A stretch of DNA of 64,000 bases from G965200765 sp965200765 (GTDB taxonomy: Bacteria; Pseudomonadota; Gammaproteobacteria; Arenicellales; JAJDZL01): contig OZ241380.1 in the NCBI GenBank assembly GCA_965200765.1, forward strand, positions 806,001 to 870,000. Reading direction: 5' to 3'. The translations under genes were made by a program, and so were the position numbers. How positions within the stretch are numbered: position 1 is the first letter of the stretch; each line of letters starts with the position of its first letter. The notes beneath the pieces were generated by a model, which worked only from the letters and a program-made list of their open reading frames with translations, was not told where the DNA came from and searched no databases. Shown piece by piece: positions 25,426-34,658 of the stretch.

Positions 25426-26777
25426 TGATGACGATGTCTGAACTCGAAGCAGTTGTCAACGGCAAGCGAATTGGTGCCAACTCCGGCATTATGTCGATTG
25501 GTTCCGATTCTCGTCAGGTTGTTGGCGGTGAACTGTTCGTCGCGTTGCGAGGAGAGCAGTACGACGGCCACCAGTTCGTGACGGAAGCGTCGCAAAAAGG
25601 TGCGATCGGAGCCTTGGTGGACAATCAGATTGACACCGATATTCCGCAGGTTGTCGTCAATGACACGGAATTGTCACTGGGCAAGCTTGCGTCAAACTGG
25701 CGTCTTCGATTTGACTGCCCGGTTGTCGCAGTCACTGGCTCCAATGGAAAAACCACTGTCAAGGAAATGATTGGAAGCATTTTGCGGCAGATGGGTACCG
25801 GACTGGTTTCCCACGGCAATTTCAACAACACAATCGGTCTGCCACTATCGTTGCTTAAATTGCGCGAAGAGCATCGGTTTGCGGCGGTTGAAATCGGCAT
25901 GAACCAAATCGGGGAAATTGAATACCTTGCAAAAATCGCGTCACCGAATGTGGTTGTAATCACCAACGCCACAGCGGCGCACTTGGAGAATCTTGAATCA
26001 ATTCAAAACGTTGCCGAAGAAAAAGGCAACATCATTAGCGGTTTGGTGAAGCATGGCACAGCTGTGTTGAATGCAGACGACGAGCATTTTGAATTATGGC
26101 GAAAAATGGCCATTAGCCGCGAGCAAAACTTCACTACTTTCGCCATCAATCAGGAAGCGGATATTTTCGCCGAGGCTTCGGTTGGTGCATTTTCAAGTGA
26201 TGTAAAACTGAATACTCCGCTGGGTACGGTTCAGTTCGTTCTGAATTTGCCGGGTGAACACAATGTCAAAAATTCAGCAGCTGCCGCGGCTGCGGCGATT
26301 GCCGCAGGTGCTACGCGGCAACAAATTTGTGCCGGACTGGAATCAATACGCTCAGTCAAGGGTCGATTGTGTTTGCGCAAACATGTCGCAGGCGGCAGAT
26401 TGCTGGACGATACCTACAATGCAAATCCGGCTTCATTGAAAGCTGCACTGGATGTGCTATCGAAAGTCGGTGGGGATCGAAGACTTGTAATTGGTGACAT
26501 GCTGGAGTTGGGTACCGATGCAGAAGAATTTCACCGTGTTGCAGGAATGCAGGCCCGGCAAGCTGGCATCGGTCGAGTCTATGCCATGGGTCCTTTGTGC
26601 AAAGAAACAGTTGAAGCTTTTGGACGCGGTGGAGATCACTACGAAACCCACGAGTCTCTGATTGCCGAGCTGTGTTCGGATCTGCACTCCTCAACAACGG
26701 TGTTGGTAAAGGGCTCGCGCGGTATGCAGATGGAACGCGTTGTCAAGAAATTGGTACAGGAGGGAACGATATGCTGA
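25422..26777 (+). CDS. murF: UDP-MurNAc-tripeptide:D-Ala-D-Ala ligase
   Basis: A 451-residue Mur ligase that adds D-Ala-D-Ala. Visible are the N-terminal DSRQVVGGELFVALRGEQYDGH domain, the ATP loop VTGSNGKTTVKEMI and the DDTYNANPASLKAAL motif. Its stop overlaps the mraY ATG (ATGCTGA). The usual D-Ala-D-Ala ligase gene (ddlB) is not in this cluster. Confidence 0.96.
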   Translation: MMMTMSELEAVVNGKRIGANSGIMSIGSDSRQVVGGELFVALRGEQYDGHQFVTEASQKGAIGALVDNQIDTDIPQVVVNDTELSLGKLASNWRLRFDCPVVAVTGSNGKTTVKEMIGSILRQMGTGLVSHGNFNNTIGLPLSLLKLREEHRFAAVEIGMNQIGEIEYLAKIASPNVVVITNATAAHLENLESIQNVAEEKGNIISGLVKHGTAVLNADDEHFELWRKMAISREQNFTTFAINQEADIFAEASVGAFSSDVKLNTPLGTVQFVLNLPGEHNVKNSAAAAAAAIAAGATRQQICAGLESIRSVKGRLCLRKHVAGGRLLDDTYNANPASLKAALDVLSKVGGDRRLVIGDMLELGTDAEEFHRVAGMQARQAGIGRVYAMGPLCKETVEAFGRGGDHYETHESLIAELCSDLHSSTTVLVKGSRGMQMERVVKKLVQEGTIC

Positions 26778-27853
26778 CTGCACTGTTTCTTTCCCTGGCT
26801 GATCAGTTTTCAGTATTCAATATTTTCCGTTATTTGACGTTTCGCGGAATTTGCGGAATTTTGACTGCGCTTTGGATTGGTATCGCATTGGGAGGTTGGT
26901 TGATTCGCAAGCTCCAGAAATGGGAAATCGGTCAGGTGATTCGTGAAGACGATGTTCCGTTTCACTCAAAAAAGAAAGGTACGCCCACTATGGGTGGATT
27001 GCTGGTAGTGGTTGCAGTTACGATTTCTACACTGCTTTGGGCAGATCTTTCGACTCGATTTGTCTGGATTACCATTGCAGCAGTGTTGGCCTTCGCAGCA
27101 ATCGGATTTGCCGACGACTATCTGAAACTGAAGCGCGGCAATTCAATAGGACTGACGCCGATACAAAAAATTACCGGTCAAATACTTGCTGCGTTGCTGG
27201 TATCCGGTGTTTTGTATCAGACCGCAACGACTCCTGCCGAAACCGCCTACATATTGCCGTTTTTCAAAGATGTGTCATTGTTGTTGGGCTTGTGGTTCAT
27301 ACCCATCACCATGTTTGTGATGGTTGGAACATCGAATGCGGTGAATTTGACAGACGGGTTGGATGGACTTGCAATCATGCCCGTCGTGCTGGTGGCTGGT
27401 GGCTTGGGAATATTTGCGTATTGCACTGGCCATATCCAGTTTTCTGAATATTTGGCAATCCCGCATGTAACCGGGGCCGGGGAACTTGTAGTGTTTTGCG
27501 CGGCCTTGGTTGGTGCCGGATTGGCATTTCTTTACTTCAACTGCTACCCGGCGCAAATCTTCATGGGAGATGTGGGTTCGATGTCACTTGGCGCGGCCCT
27601 AGCTGTGGTTGCAGTCATCGTACGACAGGAAGTCGTATTTTTGGTAATGAGCGGAATATTCGTTCTTGAAACAGTTTCCGTGATTATGCAGGTCATTTCA
27701 TTCAAGCTGCTCGGTCGCCGAGTCTGGTTGATGAGTCCCTTGCATCATCACTTTGAATTAAAAGGCTGGCCGGAACCACGGATTACAGTTCGCTTTTGGA
27801 TAGGCGCACTGGTTCTGGTTTTGGCAGGCCTGGCTACACTGAAAATTCGTTGA
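26771..27853 (+). CDS. mraY: Phospho-MurNAc-pentapeptide translocase
   Basis: A 360-residue polytopic membrane enzyme that makes lipid I on undecaprenyl phosphate. It shows the conserved KKGTPTMGGLL, GFADDYLK, GTSNAVNLTDGLDGLA and MSPLHHHFELKGWPE motifs and about ten hydrophobic segments. The ATG at 26771 is used because it gives the usual MLTALFLSLADQ start. A longer frame reaching back into murF is an artefact. Confidence 0.96.
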   Translation: MLTALFLSLADQFSVFNIFRYLTFRGICGILTALWIGIALGGWLIRKLQKWEIGQVIREDDVPFHSKKKGTPTMGGLLVVVAVTISTLLWADLSTRFVWITIAAVLAFAAIGFADDYLKLKRGNSIGLTPIQKITGQILAALLVSGVLYQTATTPAETAYILPFFKDVSLLLGLWFIPITMFVMVGTSNAVNLTDGLDGLAIMPVVLVAGGLGIFAYCTGHIQFSEYLAIPHVTGAGELVVFCAALVGAGLAFLYFNCYPAQIFMGDVGSMSLGAALAVVAVIVRQEVVFLVMSGIFVLETVSVIMQVISFKLLGRRVWLMSPLHHHFELKGWPEPRITVRFWIGALVLVLAGLATLKIR

Positions 27854-27879
27854 TTTAATTTTTATTGGGGGTGTATCAG

Positions 27880-29244
27880 ATGGGAGAGGCAATTAGACAA
27901 TGCTTACTGGAAACTCCTGAGTCATCAGGAAATGCTCTTGTGATCGGCTTGGGCAAAAGCGGACTGGCCTGTGCGAACTACCTGTTTGAAGAAGGTTGGG
28001 ATGTGGAAGTCGCTGACACTCGGAATAATCCGCCGCTAGAAAAGGATCTAGAGCGGGATCTGCCTGGAACGCCTTTGCATAAAGGGCCGATTTCACCGCA
28101 ACTTTTCATGAACTTCGATCTGGTGGTAGTCGGACCGCTTACAGAAAAAAACAGTAAGGTTGCACAACTGGCAAAGCAGTACGGTGCTCGGGTCGTCAGC
28201 TATCTTGATCTGTTTATGGAAGATCGCTCCGAATCAGTCATTGCAATTTCCGGTACGAACGGAAAAAGCACAGTGGCTTCTTTGGTGGCGGAAATTATTG
28301 AAGCCAGTGGCAAAACCGTCCGTACCGGCGGCACTTCTGCACTGGAGTTGCTCAACGGGTCGAGACCCGATGCGTATGTGCTCGAATTGACACCCATGCA
28401 TCTGGAACAGACCGTGCCGCTGAAAGCGAATGTTGCAACGGCTTTGAATGTTACGCCTGATCGTCAGGACTATACAACGATCCGGGACTATACGGAATCG
28501 TTGTTGCGAGTCTATAGCGGTGCCCGCAACTGTGTGTTGAACCGGCAAGATCCGGCTACTGAAAATTTGCGGGTCAGCGGAAAATGCATTACATACGGTT
28601 TGGACAAGCCGCCTACGGAAAATGACTTTGGAATTATCCGGGACCGAGGCAAGGACTGGTATGCTCACGGCTCTACCAAGTTGGTTCGCGTTGAAGCTTG
28701 CTTGTTGCAAGGTCGGCACAACCATTTGAATTTGTTGGCCGCATTTGCGCTGGCGCAAGCAGCAGGATATGAAGTTGATCGACCGGTTGCGCGGAAGGCT
28801 GCAAAGTTCGAAGGCTTGCTGTATTGTTGTAGCGAAGTAGGCGAGTGGGAAGGAATCAGCTGGATCAATGATTCAAAATCAACCAATGTAAATGCCGCTA
28901 TTGCAGCTTTGCTTTCCGCGGACAACCCGGCGGTACTCATCGCTGGCGGCATCAACAACGGTACGGATTTCTCCAAACTGACCCAGGCTGTGAATGGACA
29001 GTTGCGCGGGTGCGTACTGTTCGGACGCGATCAGCAGGAAATTGGAGAAAGTCTGCAAACTACTGTTCGCACTCAATATGTCGATGATGTTTACGACGCG
29101 GTGCATGCGGCCGCGCAAATGGCCGAAAATGGCGATCGGGTAGTGTTTTCGCCGGCCTGCATCAGTTACGACATGTTTATTGATTTTCGCCAACGAGGCG
29201 AGCATTTCACTGAGGCGGTCAAGAAGTACTACGACGTAGAATGA
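27880..29244 (+). CDS. murD: UDP-MurNAc-L-Ala:D-glutamate ligase
   Basis: Adds D-glutamate to UDP-MurNAc-L-Ala. The N-terminal Rossmann part has LVIGLGKSGLACANYLFEEGWDVEVADTR, the ATP loop is AISGTNGKSTVASL and the C-terminal domain has DSKSTNVNAAIAALLS. The ATG at 27880 (454 residues) follows GGGGGTG; a TTG at 27865 would add five residues. It ends in a four-base overlap with ftsW. Confidence 0.94.
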   Translation: MGEAIRQCLLETPESSGNALVIGLGKSGLACANYLFEEGWDVEVADTRNNPPLEKDLERDLPGTPLHKGPISPQLFMNFDLVVVGPLTEKNSKVAQLAKQYGARVVSYLDLFMEDRSESVIAISGTNGKSTVASLVAEIIEASGKTVRTGGTSALELLNGSRPDAYVLELTPMHLEQTVPLKANVATALNVTPDRQDYTTIRDYTESLLRVYSGARNCVLNRQDPATENLRVSGKCITYGLDKPPTENDFGIIRDRGKDWYAHGSTKLVRVEACLLQGRHNHLNLLAAFALAQAAGYEVDRPVARKAAKFEGLLYCCSEVGEWEGISWINDSKSTNVNAAIAALLSADNPAVLIAGGINNGTDFSKLTQAVNGQLRGCVLFGRDQQEIGESLQTTVRTQYVDDVYDAVHAAAQMAENGDRVVFSPACISYDMFIDFRQRGEHFTEAVKKYYDVE

Positions 29245-30398
29245 GCATCGCTCTGCAACAACAAACGACGGTACAGGGCCGAGAAAGCCCTCGCATGTCC
29301 ATGGATCCGGTTTTGCTTACCGTATATCTGACCCTTGTGGCTTGCGGGTTGGTAGCCTTTTACTCTGCAACGATCGCCAATGCATATGATGCGGGCGACC
29401 CGTTCGTCTTCTTGCGCAAACAAATCGTGCATATTTTGCTCGCTTTGGCTGCCTTGATGACGACTGCACAGTTTTCACCGAGTACGATACGGCGTTTCGC
29501 ACCGTTCCTGCTACTTGCCGGTGCCATCATGCTTGCACTGGTATTGGTGCCAGGCATCGGAACTGAAATCAACTTCAGTCAGCGCTGGATATCAATCGGC
29601 GGGTGGAATGTTCAACCGTCGGAATTTGCTGAATTGGCGTTTGTGGTGTTTGCGGCGCATTACTTGGCTCATCGCCGGGGAAAACTCAATTCGTTGTTGC
29701 ATGATGTAGGTCCGCTGATGTTGCTTTTTCTCGTTTTTGCGGTACTGCTGTTGCTGGAACCGGATTTCGGGAGTGCCTTTGTATTGGCCGCAGTGGTTGG
29801 CACAATGCTGTTCCTGAGCGGAATGCGCAAGACGCATATTCTGTTGTTTCTTGCACTTGGGATCCTCAGCGTCGTCTTGCTGATCATGCTGGAGCCGTAT
29901 CGGCTGGTTCGCTGGATGTCGTTTCGGGACCCGTTTGCAGACCCGTTCAACACCGGATTTCAGCTGGTCCAGGCACTGATCGCGTTTGGACGCGGAGAGT
30001 TGCTAGGTGTTGGATTGGGTGAAAGCGTTCAGAAATTGTTCTATTTGCCGTATGCCGGTTCTGACTTCCTGTTTGCGATTGTCGGTGAAGAAACCGGATT
30101 TTTCGGCGTTGTTGTGCTGATCGCTTTGTACGGAATATTGATCTGGCGAATCTTCTGCGTATCCTGGTTGGCGGGGGGTGCCGGAGATACTTTCTCCATG
30201 ATCCTCGCGCAAGGAATAGCCGCCATGATAGGAATTGCCACCTTCATCAACATGGGTGTGAATATGGGTGCTTTGCCTACCAAGGGTCTGACCTTGCCAT
30301 TCATGAGCGGTGGTGGCACGAGTTTAATTGCGAACTCTATCGCGATTGGTCTGGTTCTTTCGATTAGTCGCTCGGTGAGACAGGAGAAACAGCAATGA
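29241..30398 (+). CDS. ftsW: Septal peptidoglycan polymerase FtsW
   Basis: A 385-residue SEDS glycosyltransferase with about ten membrane helices that polymerises lipid II at the septum with FtsI. Signatures include SQRWISIGGWNVQPSEFAEL, LEPDFGSAFV, NTGFQLVQALIAFGRGELLGVGLGESVQKLFYLPYAGSDFLFAIVGEE and the final GLTLPFMSGGGTSLI. It overlaps murD and murG by four bases each. Confidence 0.95.
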   Translation: MSIALQQQTTVQGRESPRMSMDPVLLTVYLTLVACGLVAFYSATIANAYDAGDPFVFLRKQIVHILLALAALMTTAQFSPSTIRRFAPFLLLAGAIMLALVLVPGIGTEINFSQRWISIGGWNVQPSEFAELAFVVFAAHYLAHRRGKLNSLLHDVGPLMLLFLVFAVLLLLEPDFGSAFVLAAVVGTMLFLSGMRKTHILLFLALGILSVVLLIMLEPYRLVRWMSFRDPFADPFNTGFQLVQALIAFGRGELLGVGLGESVQKLFYLPYAGSDFLFAIVGEETGFFGVVVLIALYGILIWRIFCVSWLAGGAGDTFSMILAQGIAAMIGIATFINMGVNMGALPTKGLTLPFMSGGGTSLIANSIAIGLVLSISRSVRQEKQQ

Positions 30399-31477
30399 AT
30401 ACTGTCATTGTCATGGCTGGCGGAACTGGCGGACACATTTATCCTGCATTGGCGGTTGCACACGCCTTGAAAAGCTCCGATATCAACGTAGTCTGGATGG
30501 GTGTTCGAGACGGATTGGAGGCCCGGGTCGCCAAGGAGTCCGGATTTGAGTTCGACGCGGTGTCGGTACGCGGAATTTGGCGCTCTGGTGTCGCAAGAAT
30601 ATTAACTGCGCCATTCATGCTCACTTATTCAATGCTTCAATGTTTCGGAATCATCTTTCGACGACGACCTGATTTACTAGTGGGAATGGGCGGATTTGTA
30701 TGCGGTCCGGGAGGCTTGGCAGCATGGTTGCTACGGCGGCCGTTGCTGATTCACGAATCCAACACGATACCCGGACTCACCAATCGACTATTGGCATCGC
30801 TATCGAATCGAGTATTGACCGGCTTTGAGAATACACCGCTGTCCGGAAAGCCGATTTGCGTGGGCACTCCGGTGAGAACTGAAATTATTCAGGCTGCCAA
30901 TCAGCAAGCCGAAGATGAAGTGCGAGAAACAAGGCCGCTGAATCTGCTTGTCATGGGCGGCAGTCAGGGTGCCAAACAATTGAATGAAACCGTACCGCTT
31001 GCTATCAAGGATTTGCCACCGGAGTCAACACCAAGAATTATTCATCAAACTGGCAAGGCGGACCGAGAGACGGTCAGCACTACCTATCAAGAACTTGGAA
31101 TTGACGCGGATGTCCGGGAATTTATTGACGACATGGCACAGGCCTATCTCTGGGCAGATTTGGTAATTGCAAGAGCGGGTGCCATGACATTGGCGGAAAT
31201 TGCCATATTGGGCCTGGCGCCGATTTTGGTGCCATATCCGTATGCGGCGCGTGACCATCAGCGTTTGAACGCAGAGTATCTGGAACGAAACGGTGGAGCT
31301 GTTGTCTTGACGCGTCAGAATTTCTCTGTTGCGAATCTTCGCAAAGAACTGGACCGTTTACTGGTTGATACTCGTCTGATTGCCCAGTTATCGAAGAAAA
31401 TTCGCGAATTTGCCCGACCTGATGCAACGGATGAAGTAATTCGTCATTGCATGGAACTGATGCAGACTCGAGGCTGA
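30395..31477 (+). CDS. murG: Lipid II synthase MurG (GlcNAc transferase)
   Basis: A 360-residue GT-B glycosyltransferase that adds GlcNAc to lipid I at the inner membrane face. It has MAGGTGGHIYPALAVAHAL, GMGGFVCGPGGLAAWLL, HESNTIPGLTNR, the donor-site GGSQGAKQLN and RAGAMTLAEIAILGLAPILVP. murB follows after 9 nt; murC, which commonly stands between them, is absent. Confidence 0.96.
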   Translation: MNTVIVMAGGTGGHIYPALAVAHALKSSDINVVWMGVRDGLEARVAKESGFEFDAVSVRGIWRSGVARILTAPFMLTYSMLQCFGIIFRRRPDLLVGMGGFVCGPGGLAAWLLRRPLLIHESNTIPGLTNRLLASLSNRVLTGFENTPLSGKPICVGTPVRTEIIQAANQQAEDEVRETRPLNLLVMGGSQGAKQLNETVPLAIKDLPPESTPRIIHQTGKADRETVSTTYQELGIDADVREFIDDMAQAYLWADLVIARAGAMTLAEIAILGLAPILVPYPYAARDHQRLNAEYLERNGGAVVLTRQNFSVANLRKELDRLLVDTRLIAQLSKKIREFARPDATDEVIRHCMELMQTRG

Positions 31478-31486
31478 TTAACCGAG

Positions 31487-32392
31487 ATGCAGAACAAACA
31501 GAACGAAATTTCCATGTCCGGACTAACCGGAAAGTTGCTTCGCAATGAACCCATGAGCAAGCATTCAAGCTGGCGTACTGGTGGTGTTGCCGCGTGGTTC
31601 TACACGCCGTCCGATGTAGAAGATCTGGGTATATTTTTGAAACGTGTTCCGGCCGAGATGCCTATATTGTGGTGCGGGTTGGGCAGCAACATGCTGGTAC
31701 GCGACGGTGGCTTTGACGGAGTAGTAGTATCTACCTTGAAGGGACTCAATCGAATTGAACTGGCAGGCGATCATTGTGTATACGCTGAAGCAGGTGTAAC
31801 TTGTGCCAAAACAGCGAAATTTTCTGTCAATCATTCACTTTCCGGTTCAGAATTTCTGGCAGGTGTACCGGGAACAGTTGGCGGCGCGCTAGCGATGAAT
31901 GCAGGGTGTTTTGGACAGGAAACTTGGGAAATCGTCAAATTCGCCGATACGATAAGCCGTTCCAGTACGCCGCGTAGCCGCTTCGCTGGTGATGTCGAAT
32001 TCGGCTATCGATACTGCAATCTGGCAGTGGATGAATGGTTTACAGGCGCCGAATTCAAACTCACCTCGGGAAATCGCGAGAACGGCAGGGTGAAAATCAA
32101 GAATCTGCTTCGCAAGCGAGCGGGTTCACAACCGATTCAAACCGCAAATGCCGGTTCAGTATTCAAGAATCCACCCGACAATTTTGCGGCGCGTTTGCTT
32201 GAATCAGCCGGGTTGAAAAACTATTCGATTGGCGAAGCCAGAATTTCACCCAAGCATGCAAACTTTATTGAAAACACCGGACAAGCCAGAGCGATAGATA
32301 TTGAAATGCTGATCGAGCATGCAATAGACCAAGTTGAATCAGTGCACGGAATTCGACTTCAGCCTGAAGTCAGGATTGTTGGAACCGCGTAG
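31487..32392 (+). CDS. murB: UDP-N-acetylenolpyruvoylglucosamine reductase
   Basis: A 301-residue FAD enzyme that reduces enolpyruvyl-UDP-GlcNAc to UDP-MurNAc. The pattern is of the type I short form: HSSWRTGGVAAWFYTPSDVEDL, GLGSNMLVRDGGFDGVVV, EFLAGVPGTVGGALAMNAGCFG, QPIQTANAGSVFKNPPDNFAARLLESAGLK and SPKHANFIENTGQA. Its location next to ftsQ occurs in several proteobacterial dcw clusters. Confidence 0.95.
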   Translation: MQNKQNEISMSGLTGKLLRNEPMSKHSSWRTGGVAAWFYTPSDVEDLGIFLKRVPAEMPILWCGLGSNMLVRDGGFDGVVVSTLKGLNRIELAGDHCVYAEAGVTCAKTAKFSVNHSLSGSEFLAGVPGTVGGALAMNAGCFGQETWEIVKFADTISRSSTPRSRFAGDVEFGYRYCNLAVDEWFTGAEFKLTSGNRENGRVKIKNLLRKRAGSQPIQTANAGSVFKNPPDNFAARLLESAGLKNYSIGEARISPKHANFIENTGQARAIDIEMLIEHAIDQVESVHGIRLQPEVRIVGTA

Positions 32393-32399
32393 GTGCGTG

Positions 32400-33248
32400 A
32401 TGTTTTTCAAAAGAATCTCTGATTTTCGTTTCTTCGTTTCCAGCAACCGCGAAGAAGATTTCGAAGCGCGAGTTCAGCAACGCGGGCGTCGAAGCGCAAT
32501 TGCGGCGGTTTTGTTTTGCGTGCTGGCAATCGCCGGGTTAGGTGTGGATTATATTTTTCAGCCTCAAAGGTTTCCGCTGAAAAATATCGAAGTACAAGGC
32601 GAGTTGCACAATACTTACACATTGCAGATTCAGAAAATATTGGCAGAAAACATGCCGAGTAACATTTTTCGAATCAATTTGGCGGAAGCTGCAAACGTCG
32701 CCGAATCCTTGCCGTGGATTGCACAAGCTTCAGTACGGCGCCAATGGCCGGATACTCTGCAGGTGCGAGTACACGAGCATGTGGTTGAAGCAAGGTGGGA
32801 AACCGGTGCTTGGGTTGAGCGTTCCGGCGCTTTGATTGAATTGCCGGACTACAGCAACACCGAGTTGCCGGTATTTGTTGGTGCCGAACAGTACATACCG
32901 GAAATGCTGAGTTCATATCGTCGATGGACACCGCGATTCAGCCAAGCGGATCTGAAAATCCGAGGAGTATCCAAATCCGCGCGTGGCGACTGGAAGCTTG
33001 AAGTGAGCCCCGTCCAGCCCGTTGCGCCAACACTGGAAAACGAAGCGAATTCAACCGCAACAGTGGTGCTTGGCAACGACAATCCCGAAGTTGCAGTTGA
33101 GCGATTTGTCTGGTTGTATCAGGAAGTCTTTGAACCGGTTGTGAATTCTTTGGTACGCGTGGACATGCGCTATCCCAACGGCATCGCAGTTGAGTGGACT
33201 GACAACGCTCCCCAATTGCCCGGGAGCGTCAAAATCAAAAATACCTAA
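32400..33248 (+). CDS. ftsQ: Cell division protein FtsQ
   Basis: A bitopic membrane protein of 282 residues that recruits FtsL and FtsB. A short basic cytoplasmic start is followed by a transmembrane helix (about 36-55), a POTRA domain (RFPLKNIEVQGELHNTYTLQIQKIL ... PWIAQASVRRQWPDTLQVRVHEHV) and the beta domain. The ATG at 32400, 7 nt after murB, is used in place of a start inside murB. It is followed by ftsA in the invariant order. Confidence 0.92.
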   Translation: MFFKRISDFRFFVSSNREEDFEARVQQRGRRSAIAAVLFCVLAIAGLGVDYIFQPQRFPLKNIEVQGELHNTYTLQIQKILAENMPSNIFRINLAEAANVAESLPWIAQASVRRQWPDTLQVRVHEHVVEARWETGAWVERSGALIELPDYSNTELPVFVGAEQYIPEMLSSYRRWTPRFSQADLKIRGVSKSARGDWKLEVSPVQPVAPTLENEANSTATVVLGNDNPEVAVERFVWLYQEVFEPVVNSLVRVDMRYPNGIAVEWTDNAPQLPGSVKIKNT

Positions 33249-33268
33249 ACGAGTTGAGTGATTGAATT

Positions 33269-34585
33269 ATGAGTAAATTCACAGACAAACAGCTATTGGT
33301 TGGGTTGGACATTGGAACGTCCAAAGTAACGGTAATCGTTTGCGAGGTGTCGCCGGACAGCACGATGGAAGTAGTCGGAATCGGGCAACACGATGTTGAA
33401 GGCATGCGCAAGGGAATGGTTTCGAATATCGAGCAAACGGTTCATTCAATCCGCAATGCGATCAAGGAAGCTGAAATGATGGCCGGTTGCGAAATTGCGG
33501 GTGTGTTTGCCGGCATTACCGGCGCACATATTCGTAGCTACAATTCTACCGGTGTAGTTTCAATCCGAAACGATGAAATCACCGTTTCCGATGTAGAGCA
33601 TGTGATTGATGCAGCCCGGGCAATTTCAATTTCAACAGACGAACGCATACTCCATGTTCTTCCGCAATCATTCAGGGTTGATAATCAAGATGGTATCTAC
33701 GATCCGGTAGGAATGTGCGGCATGAGGCTTGAAGCAGATGTGCACATCATTACGGGAAATTCAAGTGCGGTTCAAAACGTTCTGAAATGCATCCGCATGT
33801 GCAATCTTGAAGTTGAAGAAGTGATTCTGGGACAAATCGCTGCCGGCCATGCAGTACTGTCGGAAGATGAGAAAGAGTTGGGTGTGTGTCTCGTGGATAT
33901 TGGCGAAGGCACGACTGATTTGGCCGTGTACTACGACGGGGCAGTTCGTTATTCCACAGTAATACCGATTGCCGGTTCTCAGGTGACCAAAGACATTGCG
34001 ATCACTTTGCGAACGCCCACAATCGCCGCAGAAAAGATCAAACATCGATACGGTTGCGCACATGTTCCATTGATTGACAGGGAGCAGACCTTCGAATTGC
34101 CCGGAATTGGCGACCAGCCTGCACGAAAATTGTCGCGCAAGCAATTGGCAGAAGTCATGGAACCCCGGGTAGAAGAATTGCTCGAATATATCTACAAAGA
34201 GCTGGAACAAACTGAATATTTGAAAATCATTGGTTCCGGTTTTGTGTTGACTGGCGGCAGCTCCAAGATGGAGGGTATTGTGCCGTTGGCCGAGAAAGTG
34301 TTTGAAATGCCTGTTCGCTTGGGCGTGCCGGCCTATAGCGCAACGCTCAGTGAAATTGTACGGCATCCAAAATTTTCCACTTCGGTCGGACTGTGCGAAT
34401 TTGGCTACAGCAACCGAAGTCTGCGCCGAACGCAACCGATTGCCGAAAGCGCACCACCCAAGCAAAATGATTCAATTGGCATTATGGAACGCCTCAGGCA
34501 ACTGTTCCAGAAAAAAGATGCCGATTCAGTCGAATCGCCAGCGATGTTCGGTCGCATGAAAAGCTGGTTTCAGGGCGAATTTTGA
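33269..34585 (+). CDS. ftsA: Cell division protein FtsA
   Basis: A 438-residue actin-like ATPase that tethers FtsZ to the membrane. It has LLVGLDIGTSKVTVIVCEV, GVFAGITGAHIRSYNSTGVV, the phosphate loop LVDIGEGTTDLAVYYDGAV and SGFVLTGGSSKMEGIVPLAEKVF. The C-terminus ends MFGRMKSWFQGEF, the amphipathic membrane-targeting helix. ftsZ follows after 73 bases with its own strong ribosome binding site. Confidence 0.96.
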   Translation: MSKFTDKQLLVGLDIGTSKVTVIVCEVSPDSTMEVVGIGQHDVEGMRKGMVSNIEQTVHSIRNAIKEAEMMAGCEIAGVFAGITGAHIRSYNSTGVVSIRNDEITVSDVEHVIDAARAISISTDERILHVLPQSFRVDNQDGIYDPVGMCGMRLEADVHIITGNSSAVQNVLKCIRMCNLEVEEVILGQIAAGHAVLSEDEKELGVCLVDIGEGTTDLAVYYDGAVRYSTVIPIAGSQVTKDIAITLRTPTIAAEKIKHRYGCAHVPLIDREQTFELPGIGDQPARKLSRKQLAEVMEPRVEELLEYIYKELEQTEYLKIIGSGFVLTGGSSKMEGIVPLAEKVFEMPVRLGVPAYSATLSEIVRHPKFSTSVGLCEFGYSNRSLRRTQPIAESAPPKQNDSIGIMERLRQLFQKKDADSVESPAMFGRMKSWFQGEF

Positions 34586-34658
34586 CATCGTAACATATTC
34601 CTTTACTCGTTTCAATCAAGGACAAGCATAACCCATTCAACTGGAGGCAAGTTTAATT

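Noticed and set aside
33761..34465. 234-codon minus-strand frame inside ftsA
   Set aside because: Antisense shadow of ftsA.
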